In this document: piece by piece, positions 1 through 9,209 of the stretch
Layout of the letters: the number at the start of each line of letters is the position of its first letter
Position numbering within the stretch: position 1 is the first letter of the stretch
From: Streptomyces sp. Isolate_45
GTDB taxonomy: Bacteria > Actinomycetota > Actinomycetes > Streptomycetales > Streptomycetaceae
Length of the DNA: 64,000 nt
Direction of reading: 5' to 3'
Assembly: GCF_024721315.2 (NCBI RefSeq)
Contig: NZ_JANFAK020000010.1
Span: 1-64,000, forward strand
Translations under genes and position numbers: made by a program
Notes under the pieces: model-generated
Seen by the model: only the letters and a program-made list of their open reading frames with translations
What the model was told of the DNA's origin: nothing
Databases searched by the model: none

Positions 1-314
1 GGAGCCGGGGTCTCGGCGGCCGGTGCGGCCGGAGCCTCGGCGGCGGCCGGAGCCGCGGCCGGGGCCGCGTCACCGGATCCGTCGTCGATGACGGCCAGCT
101 CGGCGCCGACCTCGACGGTCTCGTCCTCGGCGACCTTGATGGAGGCCAGGATGCCGGAGACGGGCGACGGGATCTCGGTGTCGACCTTGTCGGTCGAGAC
201 CTCGAGCAGCGGCTCGTCGGCCTCGACGCGCTCGCCCTCGGCCTTCAGCCAGCGGGTGACAGTGCCCTCGGTGACGCTCTCACCGAGCGCCGGAAGGGTT
301 ACGGAAACCGACAT
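1..314 (-). CDS. sucB: Dihydrolipoyl succinyl/acyltransferase (E2), 5' part only
   Basis: This is the N-terminal lipoyl domain of a 2-oxoacid dehydrogenase E2 subunit, which carries acyl groups on a lipoyl-lysine to CoA in the cytoplasm. It starts with ATG at 314 ([13 protein letters not shown]). The lipoylation motif [12 protein letters not shown] is intact, and an Ala/Pro-rich flexible linker follows up to the window edge. The catalytic domain lies outside the window. The gene follows lpd (E3) by 54 bases on the same strand, so E3 and E2 are probably co-transcribed. I call it sucB from the lpd linkage and lipoyl sequence; a pyruvate or branched-chain E2 cannot be strictly excluded from this fragment. 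Confidence 0.85.
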   Translation of the reverse strand, partial: MSVSVTLPALGESVTEGTVTRWLKAEGERVEADEPLLEVSTDKVDTEIPSPVSGILASIKVAEDETVEVGAELAVIDDGSGDAAPAAAPAAAEAPAAPAAETPA

Positions 315-368
315 GGTTTCAGTTGCTCCTAACGAAAGTGCGGAAGTGGTCGTCGCGCCCGCGAACGA

Positions 369-1757
369 TCAGTCGTGTGCGTGAAGCGGCTTGCCGGCCA
401 GGGCCAGGTGGGCCTCGCCGAGCGCTTCGTTCTGGGTCGGGTGGGCGTGGATGAGCTGCGCGACCTCGGCCGGCAGGGCTTCCCAGTTGTAGATCAGCTG
501 GGCTTCGCCGACCTGCTCGCCCATCCGGTCACCGACCATGTGGACGCCGACCACGGCACCGTCCTTGACCTGGACGAGCTTGATCTCGCCCGCGGTCTTC
601 AGGATCTTGCTCTTGCCGTTGCCCGCCAGGTTGTACTTCAGGGCCACGACCTTGTCCGCACCGTAGATCTCCTTGGCCTTGGCCTCGGTGATGCCGACGG
701 ACGCGACCTCGGGGTGGCAGTACGTCACGCGCGGGACGCCGTCGTAGTCGATCGGGACGGCCTTCAGGCCGGCCAGACGCTCCGCGACGAGGATGCCCTC
801 CGCGAAGCCGACGTGCGCGAGCTGGAGGGTCGGGACGAGGTCACCGACGGCCGAGATGGTCGGCACGTTGGTCTGCATGTACTCGTCGACCAGGACGTAG
901 CCGCGGTCCATCGCGACGCCCTGCTCCTCGTAGCCCAGGCCCTGCGAGACCGGACCGCGACCGATGGCGACCAGCAGCACCTCGGCCTCGAAGGTCTTGC
1001 CGTCGGCGAGCGTGACGCGCACGCCCGACTCCGTGTACTCGGCCTTCTCGAAGAAGGTGCCGAGGTTGAACTTGATGCCGCGCTTGCGGAACGCGCGCTC
1101 CAGGATCTTCGAGCTGTTCTCGTCCTCGACCGGGACGAGGTGCTTGAGGCCCTCGATGACGGTGACGTCGGTGCCGAAGGACTTCCACGCCGAGGCGAAC
1201 TCGACGCCGATGACGCCGCCGCCCAGGATGATCGCGGACTCGGGCACGCGGTCCAGGACCAGCGCGTGGTCCGAGGAGATGATGCGGTTGCCGTCGATGT
1301 CGAGACCCGGCAGGGACTTCGGCACGGAGCCGGTCGCCAGGAGCACGTGGCGGCCCTGGATCCGCTGCCCGTTGACGTCGACGGAAGTCGGGGAGGAGAG
1401 GCGGCCCTCACCCTCGATGTAGGTCACCTTGCGGGAGGCGACCAGCCCCTGCAGGCCCTTGTACAGGCCGGAGATGACATCGTCCTTGTACTTGTGCACT
1501 CCGGCGATGTCGATGCCCTCGAAAGAGGCCTTGACACCGAACTGTCCGGCTTCGCGCGCCTGGTCCGCGATCTCACCGGCGTGCAGCAGAGCCTTCGTGG
1601 GGATGCAGCCGTTGTGCAGGCAGGTGCCACCGAGCTTGTTCTTCTCGATCAGCGCAACGTCGAGACCCAGCTGGGATGCGCGGAGAGCCGCGGCGTAACC
1701 GCCACTGCCACCGCCGAGGATCACTAGGTCGAAAACGGTGCTGGCGTCGTTCGCCAC
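369..1757 (-). CDS. lpdA: Dihydrolipoamide dehydrogenase (E3)
   Basis: This FAD/NAD-dependent disulfide oxidoreductase of 462 residues reoxidises dihydrolipoamide of 2-oxoacid dehydrogenase complexes. Visible signatures are the N-terminal FAD-binding ILGGGSGGYAAALRA, the redox-active disulfide GGTCLHNGCIPTKAL, a second Rossmann motif ILGGGVIGVEFA, and the C-terminal HAHPTQNEALGEA carrying the catalytic His-Glu pair. I chose GTG at 1757 because a strong Shine-Dalgarno GGAGGA sits 6 nt upstream. The reading frame stays open to 1883, but that upstream part has no E3 similarity. The gene lies directly upstream of sucB on the same strand. Confidence 0.97.
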   Translation of the reverse strand: MANDASTVFDLVILGGGSGGYAAALRASQLGLDVALIEKNKLGGTCLHNGCIPTKALLHAGEIADQAREAGQFGVKASFEGIDIAGVHKYKDDVISGLYKGLQGLVASRKVTYIEGEGRLSSPTSVDVNGQRIQGRHVLLATGSVPKSLPGLDIDGNRIISSDHALVLDRVPESAIILGGGVIGVEFASAWKSFGTDVTVIEGLKHLVPVEDENSSKILERAFRKRGIKFNLGTFFEKAEYTESGVRVTLADGKTFEAEVLLVAIGRGPVSQGLGYEEQGVAMDRGYVLVDEYMQTNVPTISAVGDLVPTLQLAHVGFAEGILVAERLAGLKAVPIDYDGVPRVTYCHPEVASVGITEAKAKEIYGADKVVALKYNLAGNGKSKILKTAGEIKLVQVKDGAVVGVHMVGDRMGEQVGEAQLIYNWEALPAEVAQLIHAHPTQNEALGEAHLALAGKPLHAHD

Positions 1758-2065
1758 GTCACGTCCTCCATGCATGTGCGCCGGGCACCGGTCCTCTGTG
1801 ACCGGGCGGCGGCTGGTAATCGGCCGCTTGTTTCTTCGGCCCTGTGGTGGGGGCCCTGTCCTGCCGAGAACCCATCTTCGCATTTGTCGGGGGAACGCGG
1901 GACGCCGGGCCCCCGGGGTGGACCGTCGTTCCGCCCGAAGTAACGGTTACCCATGCGTAGAAAGCTACTGATCCTCGACGTTTCTTCCAGAGCGAACGCG
2001 CCTCGGGACCCCGATCGGGGCCCCGAGGCGCGTTCGCTCGTGAAACGCGTTCCGGGGAGCGGACG
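1758..2065. other. Intergenic region between lpdA and pepA
   Basis: These 308 bases hold the pepA terminator (listed separately) and the lpdA ribosome binding site. The lpdA-sucB promoter should also lie here, but I see no convincing -35/-10 pair. There is no credible small gene. Confidence 0.6.
1991..2038 (-). terminator. Long hairpin terminator downstream of pepA
   Basis: Two 17-nt arms (1991-2007 and 2022-2038) are perfectly complementary. They enclose an inner CCCC-GATC-GGGG stem. The hairpin lies 28 bases past the pepA stop and before the lpdA start, so it should end pepA transcription and separate it from lpdA-sucB. No T-run follows, which is usual in Streptomyces. Confidence 0.8.
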
Positions 2066-3595
2066 TCAGCCCAGGTCGCCGGTGGCGGTGCGCTCGGCCA
2101 GCCGCACCAGGGTGCGCACGGCGGAGCCGGTGCCGCCCTTGGGGGTGTAGCCGTACGGGGCACCCTCGTGGAAGGCCGGGCCCGCGATGTCGAGGTGGGC
2201 CCAGGTGATGCCCTCGCCGACGAACTCCTGGAGGAAGAGACCGGCGACCAGGCCGCCGCCCATCCGGACACCCATGTTCGCGATGTCGGCGGTGGGGGAG
2301 TCCATGGTCTTGCGCAGGTCCTCGGGGAGCGGCATCGGCCAGGAGGCCTCGCCGACCTCTTCGGCGATCTCGTGGATCGAGGTGCGGAAGGCGTCGTCGT
2401 TCGCCATGATCCCGAAGGTCCGGTCGCCCAGGGCCAGCACCATGGCGCCGGTCAGGGTGGCGACGTCGACGATCGCGTCCGGGTTCTCCTCGGAGGCCTT
2501 GGTCAGCGCGTCGCCCAGGACCAGACGGCCCTCGGCGTCCGTGTTGAGGACCTCGACGGTCTTGCCGCTGTACATGCGCAGGACGTCACCGGGCTTGGTG
2601 GCGGAGCCGGACGGCATGTTCTCGGCGAGGGCGAGCCAGCCGGTCACGTTGACCTGGAGGCCCAGCTTCGCGGCCGCGACGACGGCGGCGAACACGGCGG
2701 CGGCCCCGGCCATGTCGCACTTCATCGTCTCGTTGTGGCCGGCCGGCTTCAGGGAGATGCCGCCCGAGTCGTAGGTGATGCCCTTGCCGACGTAGGCGAG
2801 GGTCTTCTCCGCCTTGGGGTGCGTGTAGGTCAGCTTGACCAGGCGCGGCGGGTTCTCGGAGCCCTTGCCGACGCCCATGATGCCGCCGTAGCCACCCTTG
2901 ACGAGGGCCTTCTCGTCCAGGACCTGGACCTTGATGCCGTTCTCCTTCGCGGTCGCGGAGGCGACCGCGGCGAAGGCCTCGGGGGTGAGGTCGTTCGGCG
3001 GGGTGTTGATCAGGTCACGGGCGATGTTGACCTCGGCCGCCACGACGGAGGCGCGCTCGGCCGCGGCCTTGTGCTCCTTGTCGCGCGGCTTGGCGCCCAG
3101 CAGGGCCACCTCGGCGAGGGGCTGCTTGGGGCCGCCGTTCTTGGCGCCCTTCTTCTCGCCGCCCTGGTAGGCGGTGAAGGCGTACGCGCCCAGCAGCGCG
3201 CCCTCGGCGACGGCGGTGACGGCGGAGGCGTCGTCCAGGGGCAGGGCGAAGGCTGCCTTCTTGGTGCCGTGCAGCGCGCGGGCGGCGGCGCCGGCGGCGC
3301 GGCGCAGGGCCTCCTCGTCGAAGGACTCGTCCTGCTCGGGCACGGGGCCCAGGCCGACCGCCAGCACGACCGGGACCTTCAGGCCGGCCGGGGCGGGCAG
3401 CTTGGTGGTCTCGCCTTCGGCGCCCGAGGCACCGAGCGCGTCGAGCACGGCGGCGAGCTTTCCGTCGAACGCCTTGTCCACGGCCTCGGCGCCGGCGGCC
3501 ACGACGGGGCCCTTGGGGCCCTTCGCCACGCCGACCACGAGGGCGTCGGCGCGCAGCGTCGCCGCGCCGGCAGTGCTGAGAGTCAGAGCAGTCAC
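2066..3595 (-). CDS. pepA: Leucyl aminopeptidase (M17 family)
   Basis: This is a cytosolic two-metal M17 aminopeptidase (about 509 residues) that releases N-terminal amino acids from peptides. The family signature NTDAEGRLVLGDAL is intact, and so are the metal-ligand segments GKGITYDSGG and KCDMAGAAAV. The N-terminal third is the usual variable non-catalytic domain. The start is taken as GTG at 3595 (VTALTLSTAG); the frame is open to 3643, but the extra residues are basic and unlike the family. The Shine-Dalgarno is weak (AGCGAGA). A long hairpin follows the stop codon. The divergent neighbour is the polysaccharide cassette. Confidence 0.93.
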   Translation of the reverse strand: MTALTLSTAGAATLRADALVVGVAKGPKGPVVAAGAEAVDKAFDGKLAAVLDALGASGAEGETTKLPAPAGLKVPVVLAVGLGPVPEQDESFDEEALRRAAGAAARALHGTKKAAFALPLDDASAVTAVAEGALLGAYAFTAYQGGEKKGAKNGGPKQPLAEVALLGAKPRDKEHKAAAERASVVAAEVNIARDLINTPPNDLTPEAFAAVASATAKENGIKVQVLDEKALVKGGYGGIMGVGKGSENPPRLVKLTYTHPKAEKTLAYVGKGITYDSGGISLKPAGHNETMKCDMAGAAAVFAAVVAAAKLGLQVNVTGWLALAENMPSGSATKPGDVLRMYSGKTVEVLNTDAEGRLVLGDALTKASEENPDAIVDVATLTGAMVLALGDRTFGIMANDDAFRTSIHEIAEEVGEASWPMPLPEDLRKTMDSPTADIANMGVRMGGGLVAGLFLQEFVGEGITWAHLDIAGPAFHEGAPYGYTPKGGTGSAVRTLVRLAERTATGDLG

Positions 3596-3953
3596 GGTGG
3601 TGAAGTCTCGCTTCCGTTTTATGTATGTGGTCGCTGCGGTCACGTCGGGGTCGCCGGCCGCTCCGCAGCGATCGTATTCCGGGCCCGACGGCCGCCGGAA
3701 ATGAGCCTACGCGTAGGCACTCGTCCGTACGTCACTCGAAGGTTTGGCAAGTTGTTCGATCAAGACGGCATCAGGTTCACCCATCTGTGGCCTCTGTTCC
3801 AGGTTTGCCTTTTAGACCTGACGAGGTCCGAGAGACTCGACCCACTCTCGCAAGGGGACGCGGGGTTCCTTTGCATGATTTCCACAGAGCCTCCCCGGCC
3901 CGGCCGACCGCCACAAGGCCGTGTCGAGGGACGCCTGCGGGGGGAAGGCCGAA
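3596..3953. other. Divergent intergenic region, pepA and agd3-like gene
   Basis: These 358 bases separate divergent pepA and the polysaccharide cassette and must hold both promoters. A perfect 14-bp palindrome, GCCTACGCGTAGGC, occupies 3705-3718 and could be an operator. A short inverted repeat (GACCT-gacg-AGGTC) lies near 3815-3828. A good Shine-Dalgarno, GGGGGAAGG, precedes the ATG at 3954. I see no convincing sigma-HrdB promoter, no c-di-GMP riboswitch and no credible small gene. Confidence 0.6.
3705..3718. promoter_or_regulatory. Perfect 14-bp palindrome, candidate operator
   Basis: GCCTACGCGTAGGC is its own reverse complement. It sits between pepA and the polysaccharide cassette, about 110 bases from the pepA start and about 235 bases from the cassette start. 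Its GC-rich core does not fit the BldD half-site spacing I know. A role as a regulator site is inference from position and symmetry only. Confidence 0.35.
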
Positions 3954-5984
3954 ATGGTCAACAAGAACCGGATGAACAGGGTCGCCGCAGCGATGGCGGC
4001 AGCGGCCCTGATGTCCGTGGCAGTACCCGTCGCGACCGCCGAGGCGGCCGTGACACCGCGCGTCGACCTGAAGGTGCTGGTCGTCGACGACGGCGGCAGC
4101 TCGGTCGAGGCGATCACCGCGGAGCTCCGGGACACCGGAGTGCCGTACACCCGGGTCGACCTGGGCAGCGCGGGCCGCCCGGTCATCAACGCCGCGTTCC
4201 TCAGCGACACGGTGGACGGCCGGCCGCGGGCCAAGTACCAGGGGGTCGTGCTCCCGAACGAGAACCCGTTCGGAACCGGCTCGGCCGAGGCGGCCGCGCT
4301 CGCCTCGTACGAGACGACGTACGGGATCCGCCAGGTCGACGCCTACACCTGGGCCCACCCGGGCGTGGGCCTGGAGTACACCGACAACGGCGGCTACGGC
4401 GGCCGGCTCGACGGCACGCAGGCCGCCGTCACCGCGGCCGGCAAGGCGGGGCCCTTCGGCTACCTCGGCGGTCAGGTCGCCTTCGAGGACAACTCGCCGC
4501 TCATCCTGGAGAGCTACGGGTTCATGGGCAAGCCGATGGCCGGCTACACGAGCCTGCTCGACGCCCCCGTCCCCGGCGGCACCGGCCGGGCCTCGCTCGT
4601 CGGCGAGTACACCCACGACGGGCGCAGCGAGCTGGTCGTCACCTTCGGCTACAACCAGCACCAGCAGCAGTACCGGTTGCTGGCCCGGGGCATCGTCGAA
4701 TGGCTGACGCAGGGGGTCCACCTCGGACAGAGCCGCAACTACTTCGCCGTCCACGTCGACGACGTGTTCGCGCCCGACGCCCGCTGGAACAAGGAGCTCA
4801 ACTGCACGCCCGGCGACTACGCCTGCGCGGGCGGCGAGGGCCAGGAGAGCACGATCCGGATGACCGCCGCCGACGCGCAGTACGCGGCGCAGTGGCAGAC
4901 GGCCAAGAGCTTCAAGCTGGACATGCTCTTCAACGCGGGCGCCGGCGAGGAGTGGAAGGCGGAGAACGGCGGCGTCGACGCGATGACCGCGCAGCTGGTC
5001 GCGGACCGGGCCAAGTACCGCTGGATGAACCACACCTACTCGCACCCGTTCCTCGGCTGCGTGCAGGACGTCACCACCGTGCCGTGGACCTGCACCAAGA
5101 ACGCCCAGGGCGCCATCAACTGGATGAGCCGGGCCGAGATCTCCGCGCAGATCCGCGACAACAACAACTGGGCGGCGGCCAAGGGCATCACGACCGACCG
5201 CACCGAACTCGTCACCGGCGAGCACTCCGGCCTCAAGACCGCCCCGCAGCAGCCCCAGGACAATCCCAACCTGGCCGGCGCGCTCGCGGACAACGGCGTG
5301 AAGTGGGCCGGCAGCGACAACTCCCGCGAGCCGGCGCAGCGGGCGGTCGGCGCCGCCCTGACCGTCCCGCGGCACCCGATGAACGTGTACTACAACACGG
5401 GCACCAACGCGGAGATGGCCGACGAGTACAACTGGATCTACACCAGCCGGGCCCACGGCGGCAGCGGCGCCTGCGAGGACAACCCGGGCACCTCGACCTG
5501 TCTGCCCGCCCCGCTGAACGTCAACACCGGCTACCTGGACTACGTCGTCCCGCAGGAGGCCCGTACCGCGCTGCGGCACGTGCTGGCCAACGACCCGCGG
5601 CCGCACTACGTCCACCAGTCCAACCTGGCCGAGGACCGGACCCTCTACCCGGTGGTCAACCGGGTCCTGGACACCTACCGGGCGCTGTACGCGCCGAGCG
5701 CCCCGATCGTGAACCAGAGCATGAAGGACACCGGCGTCGAGCTCAGCCGCCGCGCGGCCTGGGACAAGGCCCTGGCCGAGAACAAGGTCACCGCGTACCG
5801 CATCGGCAAGGACGTCACCGTCAAGGCGCCCTCCGGCGTCGTCGCCCCGGTGACCGCTCCCAACGGAACGAAGAAGCAGCTCCTGCTCGGCACCGCGGAC
5901 TTCGGCACCGCGTACGCCGGCACCCGTTCGACCTGGACGGCTCCCGAGCTGCTCCAGTCCGCGGTCACGCTCAAGCTCCTCTGA
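3954..5984 (+). CDS. Secreted Agd3-like polysaccharide deacetylase (CE18-like)
   Basis: This 676-residue exported protein probably removes acetyl groups from a GalNAc-containing polymer outside the cell. Residues 1 to about 31 form a Sec-type signal peptide ending in ATAEA. The C-terminal half carries NodB-like metal-site motifs: H267-V-D269-D270 and H360-T-Y-S-H364 (NHTYSHPF). This arrangement resembles Agd3, the Aspergillus GAG deacetylase (family CE18), not small CE4 enzymes. Residues 32 to about 260 would correspond to the Agd3 N-terminal carbohydrate-binding part. ATG at 3954 has the SD GGGGGAAGG; an upstream in-frame ATG at 3921 lacks one. pelF follows after 112 bases. Family assignment is from motif pattern and neighbourhood. 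Confidence 0.78.
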   Translation: MVNKNRMNRVAAAMAAAALMSVAVPVATAEAAVTPRVDLKVLVVDDGGSSVEAITAELRDTGVPYTRVDLGSAGRPVINAAFLSDTVDGRPRAKYQGVVLPNENPFGTGSAEAAALASYETTYGIRQVDAYTWAHPGVGLEYTDNGGYGGRLDGTQAAVTAAGKAGPFGYLGGQVAFEDNSPLILESYGFMGKPMAGYTSLLDAPVPGGTGRASLVGEYTHDGRSELVVTFGYNQHQQQYRLLARGIVEWLTQGVHLGQSRNYFAVHVDDVFAPDARWNKELNCTPGDYACAGGEGQESTIRMTAADAQYAAQWQTAKSFKLDMLFNAGAGEEWKAENGGVDAMTAQLVADRAKYRWMNHTYSHPFLGCVQDVTTVPWTCTKNAQGAINWMSRAEISAQIRDNNNWAAAKGITTDRTELVTGEHSGLKTAPQQPQDNPNLAGALADNGVKWAGSDNSREPAQRAVGAALTVPRHPMNVYYNTGTNAEMADEYNWIYTSRAHGGSGACEDNPGTSTCLPAPLNVNTGYLDYVVPQEARTALRHVLANDPRPHYVHQSNLAEDRTLYPVVNRVLDTYRALYAPSAPIVNQSMKDTGVELSRRAAWDKALAENKVTAYRIGKDVTVKAPSGVVAPVTAPNGTKKQLLLGTADFGTAYAGTRSTWTAPELLQSAVTLKLL

Positions 5985-6096
5985 CCGACGGGCCGTCCGT
6001 CCGGCCCGAGCAAGCCGCCAACCCGCAACACCCAGCGCCGGCGCACCGCGAACCTCGGGGCGCCGGCCCCTTTTCCGTCCTGGGGGGACACACCGC

Positions 6097-7611
6097 ATGA
6101 GCCATGGGCGTCATGTCACCATGCTCACCGAAGGCACCTATCCACACGTTCACGGGGGCGTCAGCACCTGGTGCGACCAACTGGTCCGCGGCATGCCGGA
6201 GGTGGACTTCAACGTCATAGCCCTGACGGGCTCCGGACGCGAGCCGGTCACCTGGGAACTGCCGCGCAACGTCTACCGGCACACGGCCGTACCGCTGTGG
6301 GGCCCGGTCCCGCCCAGGACCCGACGCTCCACCCTGCGGGGCAGGGCCCACCGCCGTTTCACCGAGACGTACGAGAGCTTCCTGCTCTCCCTGATCGACC
6401 CCGCCCACGGCGGGTTCTCCGAGGCCCTGGGCGAGATGGCCGAACTGGCCCGGGCCGGACGGCTCGCGCCGGCCCTGCGCTCCGAATCGGTCCTGCGCCT
6501 GCTGATGAACGCGTGGACCCGGCCCGGACTCGTCACCGCCCAGGCCGAGCCCACCATCCACGACGCCCTCACCGCCACCGACCTGCTGGAACACGCGCTG
6601 CGCCCGCTGTCCGTGCGGATCCCGCCCGACAGCGTGGCGCACGCCGTCAGCAGCGGCCTCGCGACCCTCCCGGCCCTCGCCGCGAAACGCCTCGACAAGG
6701 TGCCGTTCCTGCTCACCGAGCACGGCATCTACCTGCGCGAGCGCTACCTCGGCTACCGCACCGCGGCGCAGCGTTGGCCCGTCAAGGCCCTCATGCTCGG
6801 CTTCTACCGAGAGCTGAACACCGAGGGCTACCGGCAGGCCGACCTCATCACCCCGTGCAACCAGTACAACCGCCGCTGGGAGGAACGCGGAGGCGCCGAC
6901 TCGGAGCGGATCCGCACCGTCTACAACGGGGTCGACCCGCACGCCTTCCCCGAGGCCGGCCCCGAACCCGAGGTGCCCACCCTCAGCTGGTGCGGACGCA
7001 TCGACCCGATCAAGGACCTCGAAACCCTCATCCGCGCCTACGCGTTCATGCGCGAGGAGATGCCCGCCCTGCGGCTGCGCCTCTTCGGCCCGGTGCCGGC
7101 CGGCTGCGAGGAGTACCGGATCCGCCTGGAGAAGCTGGGCGCGGAACTCGGCGTCGGCGACGGCATCACCTACGAGGGCCGCATCGAGCAGGTCGCCAAG
7201 GCCTACGCGGCGGGCAGCATCGTGATGCTGTCCAGCATCAGCGAGGGCTTCCCCTTCAGCATCATCGAGGCCATGTCCTGCGGCCGCACCACCGTCTCCA
7301 CCGACGTCGGGGGAGTGCGCGAGGCCGTCGGCGACACCGGGCTGGTCGTCCCGCCCCGGGAACCGGAGACCATGGCCCGCGCCACCCTCGCGCTGCTGCG
7401 CGACGACGAACGGCGCCTCGAACTGGGTCGGATGTCGCGCAAGCGGGTCGTCGAGAAGTTCACCCTCCACCAGTCCGTGGACGGCTTCCGGCACATCTAC
7501 CGGGAACTCGCCGGCCAGCCCGTCCTGCCCGTCCACGAGGGCGACACCTGGACGCAGCGGCTCGCCGACCCCTGGTACAAGGAACTCGCGGCCGACGGGA
7601 GCCTGTGGTGA
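6097..7611 (+). CDS. pelF: PelF-type GT4 glycosyltransferase
   Basis: This 504-residue cytosolic GT-B glycosyltransferase matches PelF, which uses UDP-GalNAc/UDP-GlcNAc to polymerise Pel polysaccharide. The start MLTEGTYPHVHGGVSTWCD is the characteristic PelF N-terminus. The retaining-GT4 motif E383-x7-E391 lies in SEGFPFSIIEA, and the donor-site segment WCGRIDPIKDLETLI is present. A run of G (GGGGGG) 10 nt upstream serves as ribosome binding site. The stop overlaps the next start (GTGA). It is the clearest marker that this cassette makes a Pel/GAG-like polymer, but pelD and other Pseudomonas pel genes are absent. Confidence 0.9.
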   Translation: MSHGRHVTMLTEGTYPHVHGGVSTWCDQLVRGMPEVDFNVIALTGSGREPVTWELPRNVYRHTAVPLWGPVPPRTRRSTLRGRAHRRFTETYESFLLSLIDPAHGGFSEALGEMAELARAGRLAPALRSESVLRLLMNAWTRPGLVTAQAEPTIHDALTATDLLEHALRPLSVRIPPDSVAHAVSSGLATLPALAAKRLDKVPFLLTEHGIYLRERYLGYRTAAQRWPVKALMLGFYRELNTEGYRQADLITPCNQYNRRWEERGGADSERIRTVYNGVDPHAFPEAGPEPEVPTLSWCGRIDPIKDLETLIRAYAFMREEMPALRLRLFGPVPAGCEEYRIRLEKLGAELGVGDGITYEGRIEQVAKAYAAGSIVMLSSISEGFPFSIIEAMSCGRTTVSTDVGGVREAVGDTGLVVPPREPETMARATLALLRDDERRLELGRMSRKRVVEKFTLHQSVDGFRHIYRELAGQPVLPVHEGDTWTQRLADPWYKELAADGSLW

Positions 7612-9209
7612 GCGGATCCCTCTGGCTGAAGCCCCCCGGCCCCGAGGGGGCCCGGGAACCGGCGGGCCACGGCTCCACGGGCGGCCGCCGCGCGCAGCGG
7701 CCGCCCGGCTCCGCCGACGGCGGCCTGCCGGCGATCCCCCGGCCCCGACGGGAAGCGCCCGCCGCCGACCCGATGGACGAACTGGCCGAACGCCTCGACC
7801 CGTTCATCTCGGCGGCCGTCCACCCCGACGAGATCGCCGCCATCCTCGAATCCGACGGCATGACCGACGAGTACATCCGGCTCACCTACGGCCGGCACGA
7901 CTCCTTCGGTCTCGCCGAGGAGCTGTACGCCCGCGTGCCGCGCTCCTTCCCGGAACCCGACCGCGTCACCGACCCCTGGAAGGTGTCCCTCACCGCCTGC
8001 CTGCTGCGCGGGGTGATCTTCGCGCTGCCCGGCCTGGCCTACCTGCTCGGGGCGCCCCTCCTCGACGGCCCCCAGGACCGGCTCGGCCTGCCCGCCGGCA
8101 CCCTGACCCTGCTCGCCGGAGCCCTCATCGGCTGGGTCTGGGACCAGACCCTGTCCCACCGGGCCTACTCCTGGCTCGGCCTCGGCGACCGGGCCGCCGC
8201 CGGGCGCACCCTCCTCGTCGGAGCGCCCGCCGGGGCCCTGCTCGGCACCGCCGCCGCGCTCGCCGTGCCCGGCGGGCCGCCGTTCTCGTACGCCTTCGCC
8301 GCGGGCCAGGCCCTGTACGTCGGGGCCGCGACCGTCCTGCTGGTCCTCGGCCGGGAGCGGGTCCTGCTCGCCGCGCTCGGCCCGATGGCGGCCGGGGCGC
8401 TCCTCGCCCTCGTCGTCGACCTGCCGGTCCCGGTGCGGGTCACCCTGCTGGTGGTGTCCCTGCTGGCCGCCTGCACCCTCGCCGTACGGGAACTCCCGCT
8501 GGCCGACGGCCTGCGGGCCGCCGGCCGCCGCATCCGGGGCTGGACCGAACACCGACCGGGCGAACGCGGGCCCGTGCGCTGGCAGATGCTGCGCGGCGCC
8601 GAGGAGGAGTACACGCGGCGCGGGCCCCGCATCGGGGACTCCGTCCCGTACGGGGTCTTCGGCCTCGGCACCGGCCTGTTGGTGCTGTACGCGGCGCTCG
8701 GCGAGGTCCTCGCCGGGGGCCCCGCCGAGGCGGTCGCCGCGCCGTCCGCCGTCGCCCTCACCCTCAGCATGGGCCCCGCCGAATGGCTCCTGCACCGGTT
8801 CCGCAGCGGCAGCCTCGCGGGACTGCGCGCGGCCCGCTCGCCCCGCGCCTTCCGGCGCCGGATGCTGACCACGCTGGCCCGGTGCCTCGCCACCTACCTG
8901 GCGGTGCTGCTCGTCCTCGGCGTCACCGGGACCCTGCTGTGGCCCGACGCCCCCGGCCTCACCGGGCTCCGCGTCGCGACCCTGCTCCTCCTGGGCGCCG
9001 TGATGTGGACCGGGCTGCTCCTGCAGTCCTTCGGGGCGGTCCGCCCCGCCGCCGTGGTCTGCGCCTCGGCGGCCGTCGCCCAGAGCCTGGCCCTGCTGGC
9101 GGGCGCCGGACAGCCGAGGTTGGTCCAGGTCGTGGTCGCAGGGACCGCCGCCGCGGCCCTGGCCGTCCTCGTCTGCCTGCTCCTCGGCCGGGCGACGGCC
9201 CACCGGTGA
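7608..9209 (+). CDS. 12-TM membrane protein, possible PelG-like polymer translocator
   Basis: This is a 533-residue protein starting at GTG 7608, which overlaps the pelF stop by 4 nt. Residues 1 to about 125 are hydrophilic and probably cytosolic; they contain an acidic segment, DPMDELAERLDPFISAA. About 12 hydrophobic segments follow, in two groups of six. They are separated by a basic/polar loop of about 70 residues (RIRGWTEHRPGERG to TRRGPRIGD). PelG in other organisms is a 12-TM MOP-type partner of PelF, and this gene occupies its place. I do not recognise PelG sequence signatures, so the function (export of the chain made by PelF) is inferred from topology and coupling. Confidence 0.65.
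   Translation: MSGSLWLKPPGPEGAREPAGHGSTGGRRAQRPPGSADGGLPAIPRPRREAPAADPMDELAERLDPFISAAVHPDEIAAILESDGMTDEYIRLTYGRHDSFGLAEELYARVPRSFPEPDRVTDPWKVSLTACLLRGVIFALPGLAYLLGAPLLDGPQDRLGLPAGTLTLLAGALIGWVWDQTLSHRAYSWLGLGDRAAAGRTLLVGAPAGALLGTAAALAVPGGPPFSYAFAAGQALYVGAATVLLVLGRERVLLAALGPMAAGALLALVVDLPVPVRVTLLVVSLLAACTLAVRELPLADGLRAAGRRIRGWTEHRPGERGPVRWQMLRGAEEEYTRRGPRIGDSVPYGVFGLGTGLLVLYAALGEVLAGGPAEAVAAPSAVALTLSMGPAEWLLHRFRSGSLAGLRAARSPRAFRRRMLTTLARCLATYLAVLLVLGVTGTLLWPDAPGLTGLRVATLLLLGAVMWTGLLLQSFGAVRPAAVVCASAAVAQSLALLAGAGQPRLVQVVVAGTAAAALAVLVCLLLGRATAHR

Noticed and set aside
375..1727. Long open frame opposite lpdA
   Set aside because: It is antisense to a clear E3 gene and its composition is the mirror of GC-rich codon use; it has no SD or recognisable domain.
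3760..3950. c-di-GMP riboswitch before the polysaccharide cassette
   Set aside because: I looked for the GEMM core and tetraloop-receptor pattern and did not find them.
3777..6098. Minus-strand open frame opposite the deacetylase gene
   Set aside because: The opposite strand encodes a signal peptide and NodB-like motifs; this frame shows only biased composition.
2168..6100. Very long plus-strand open frame across pepA and the deacetylase gene
   Set aside because: It runs through two well-supported genes on different frames and strands; high GC third positions suppress stop codons.
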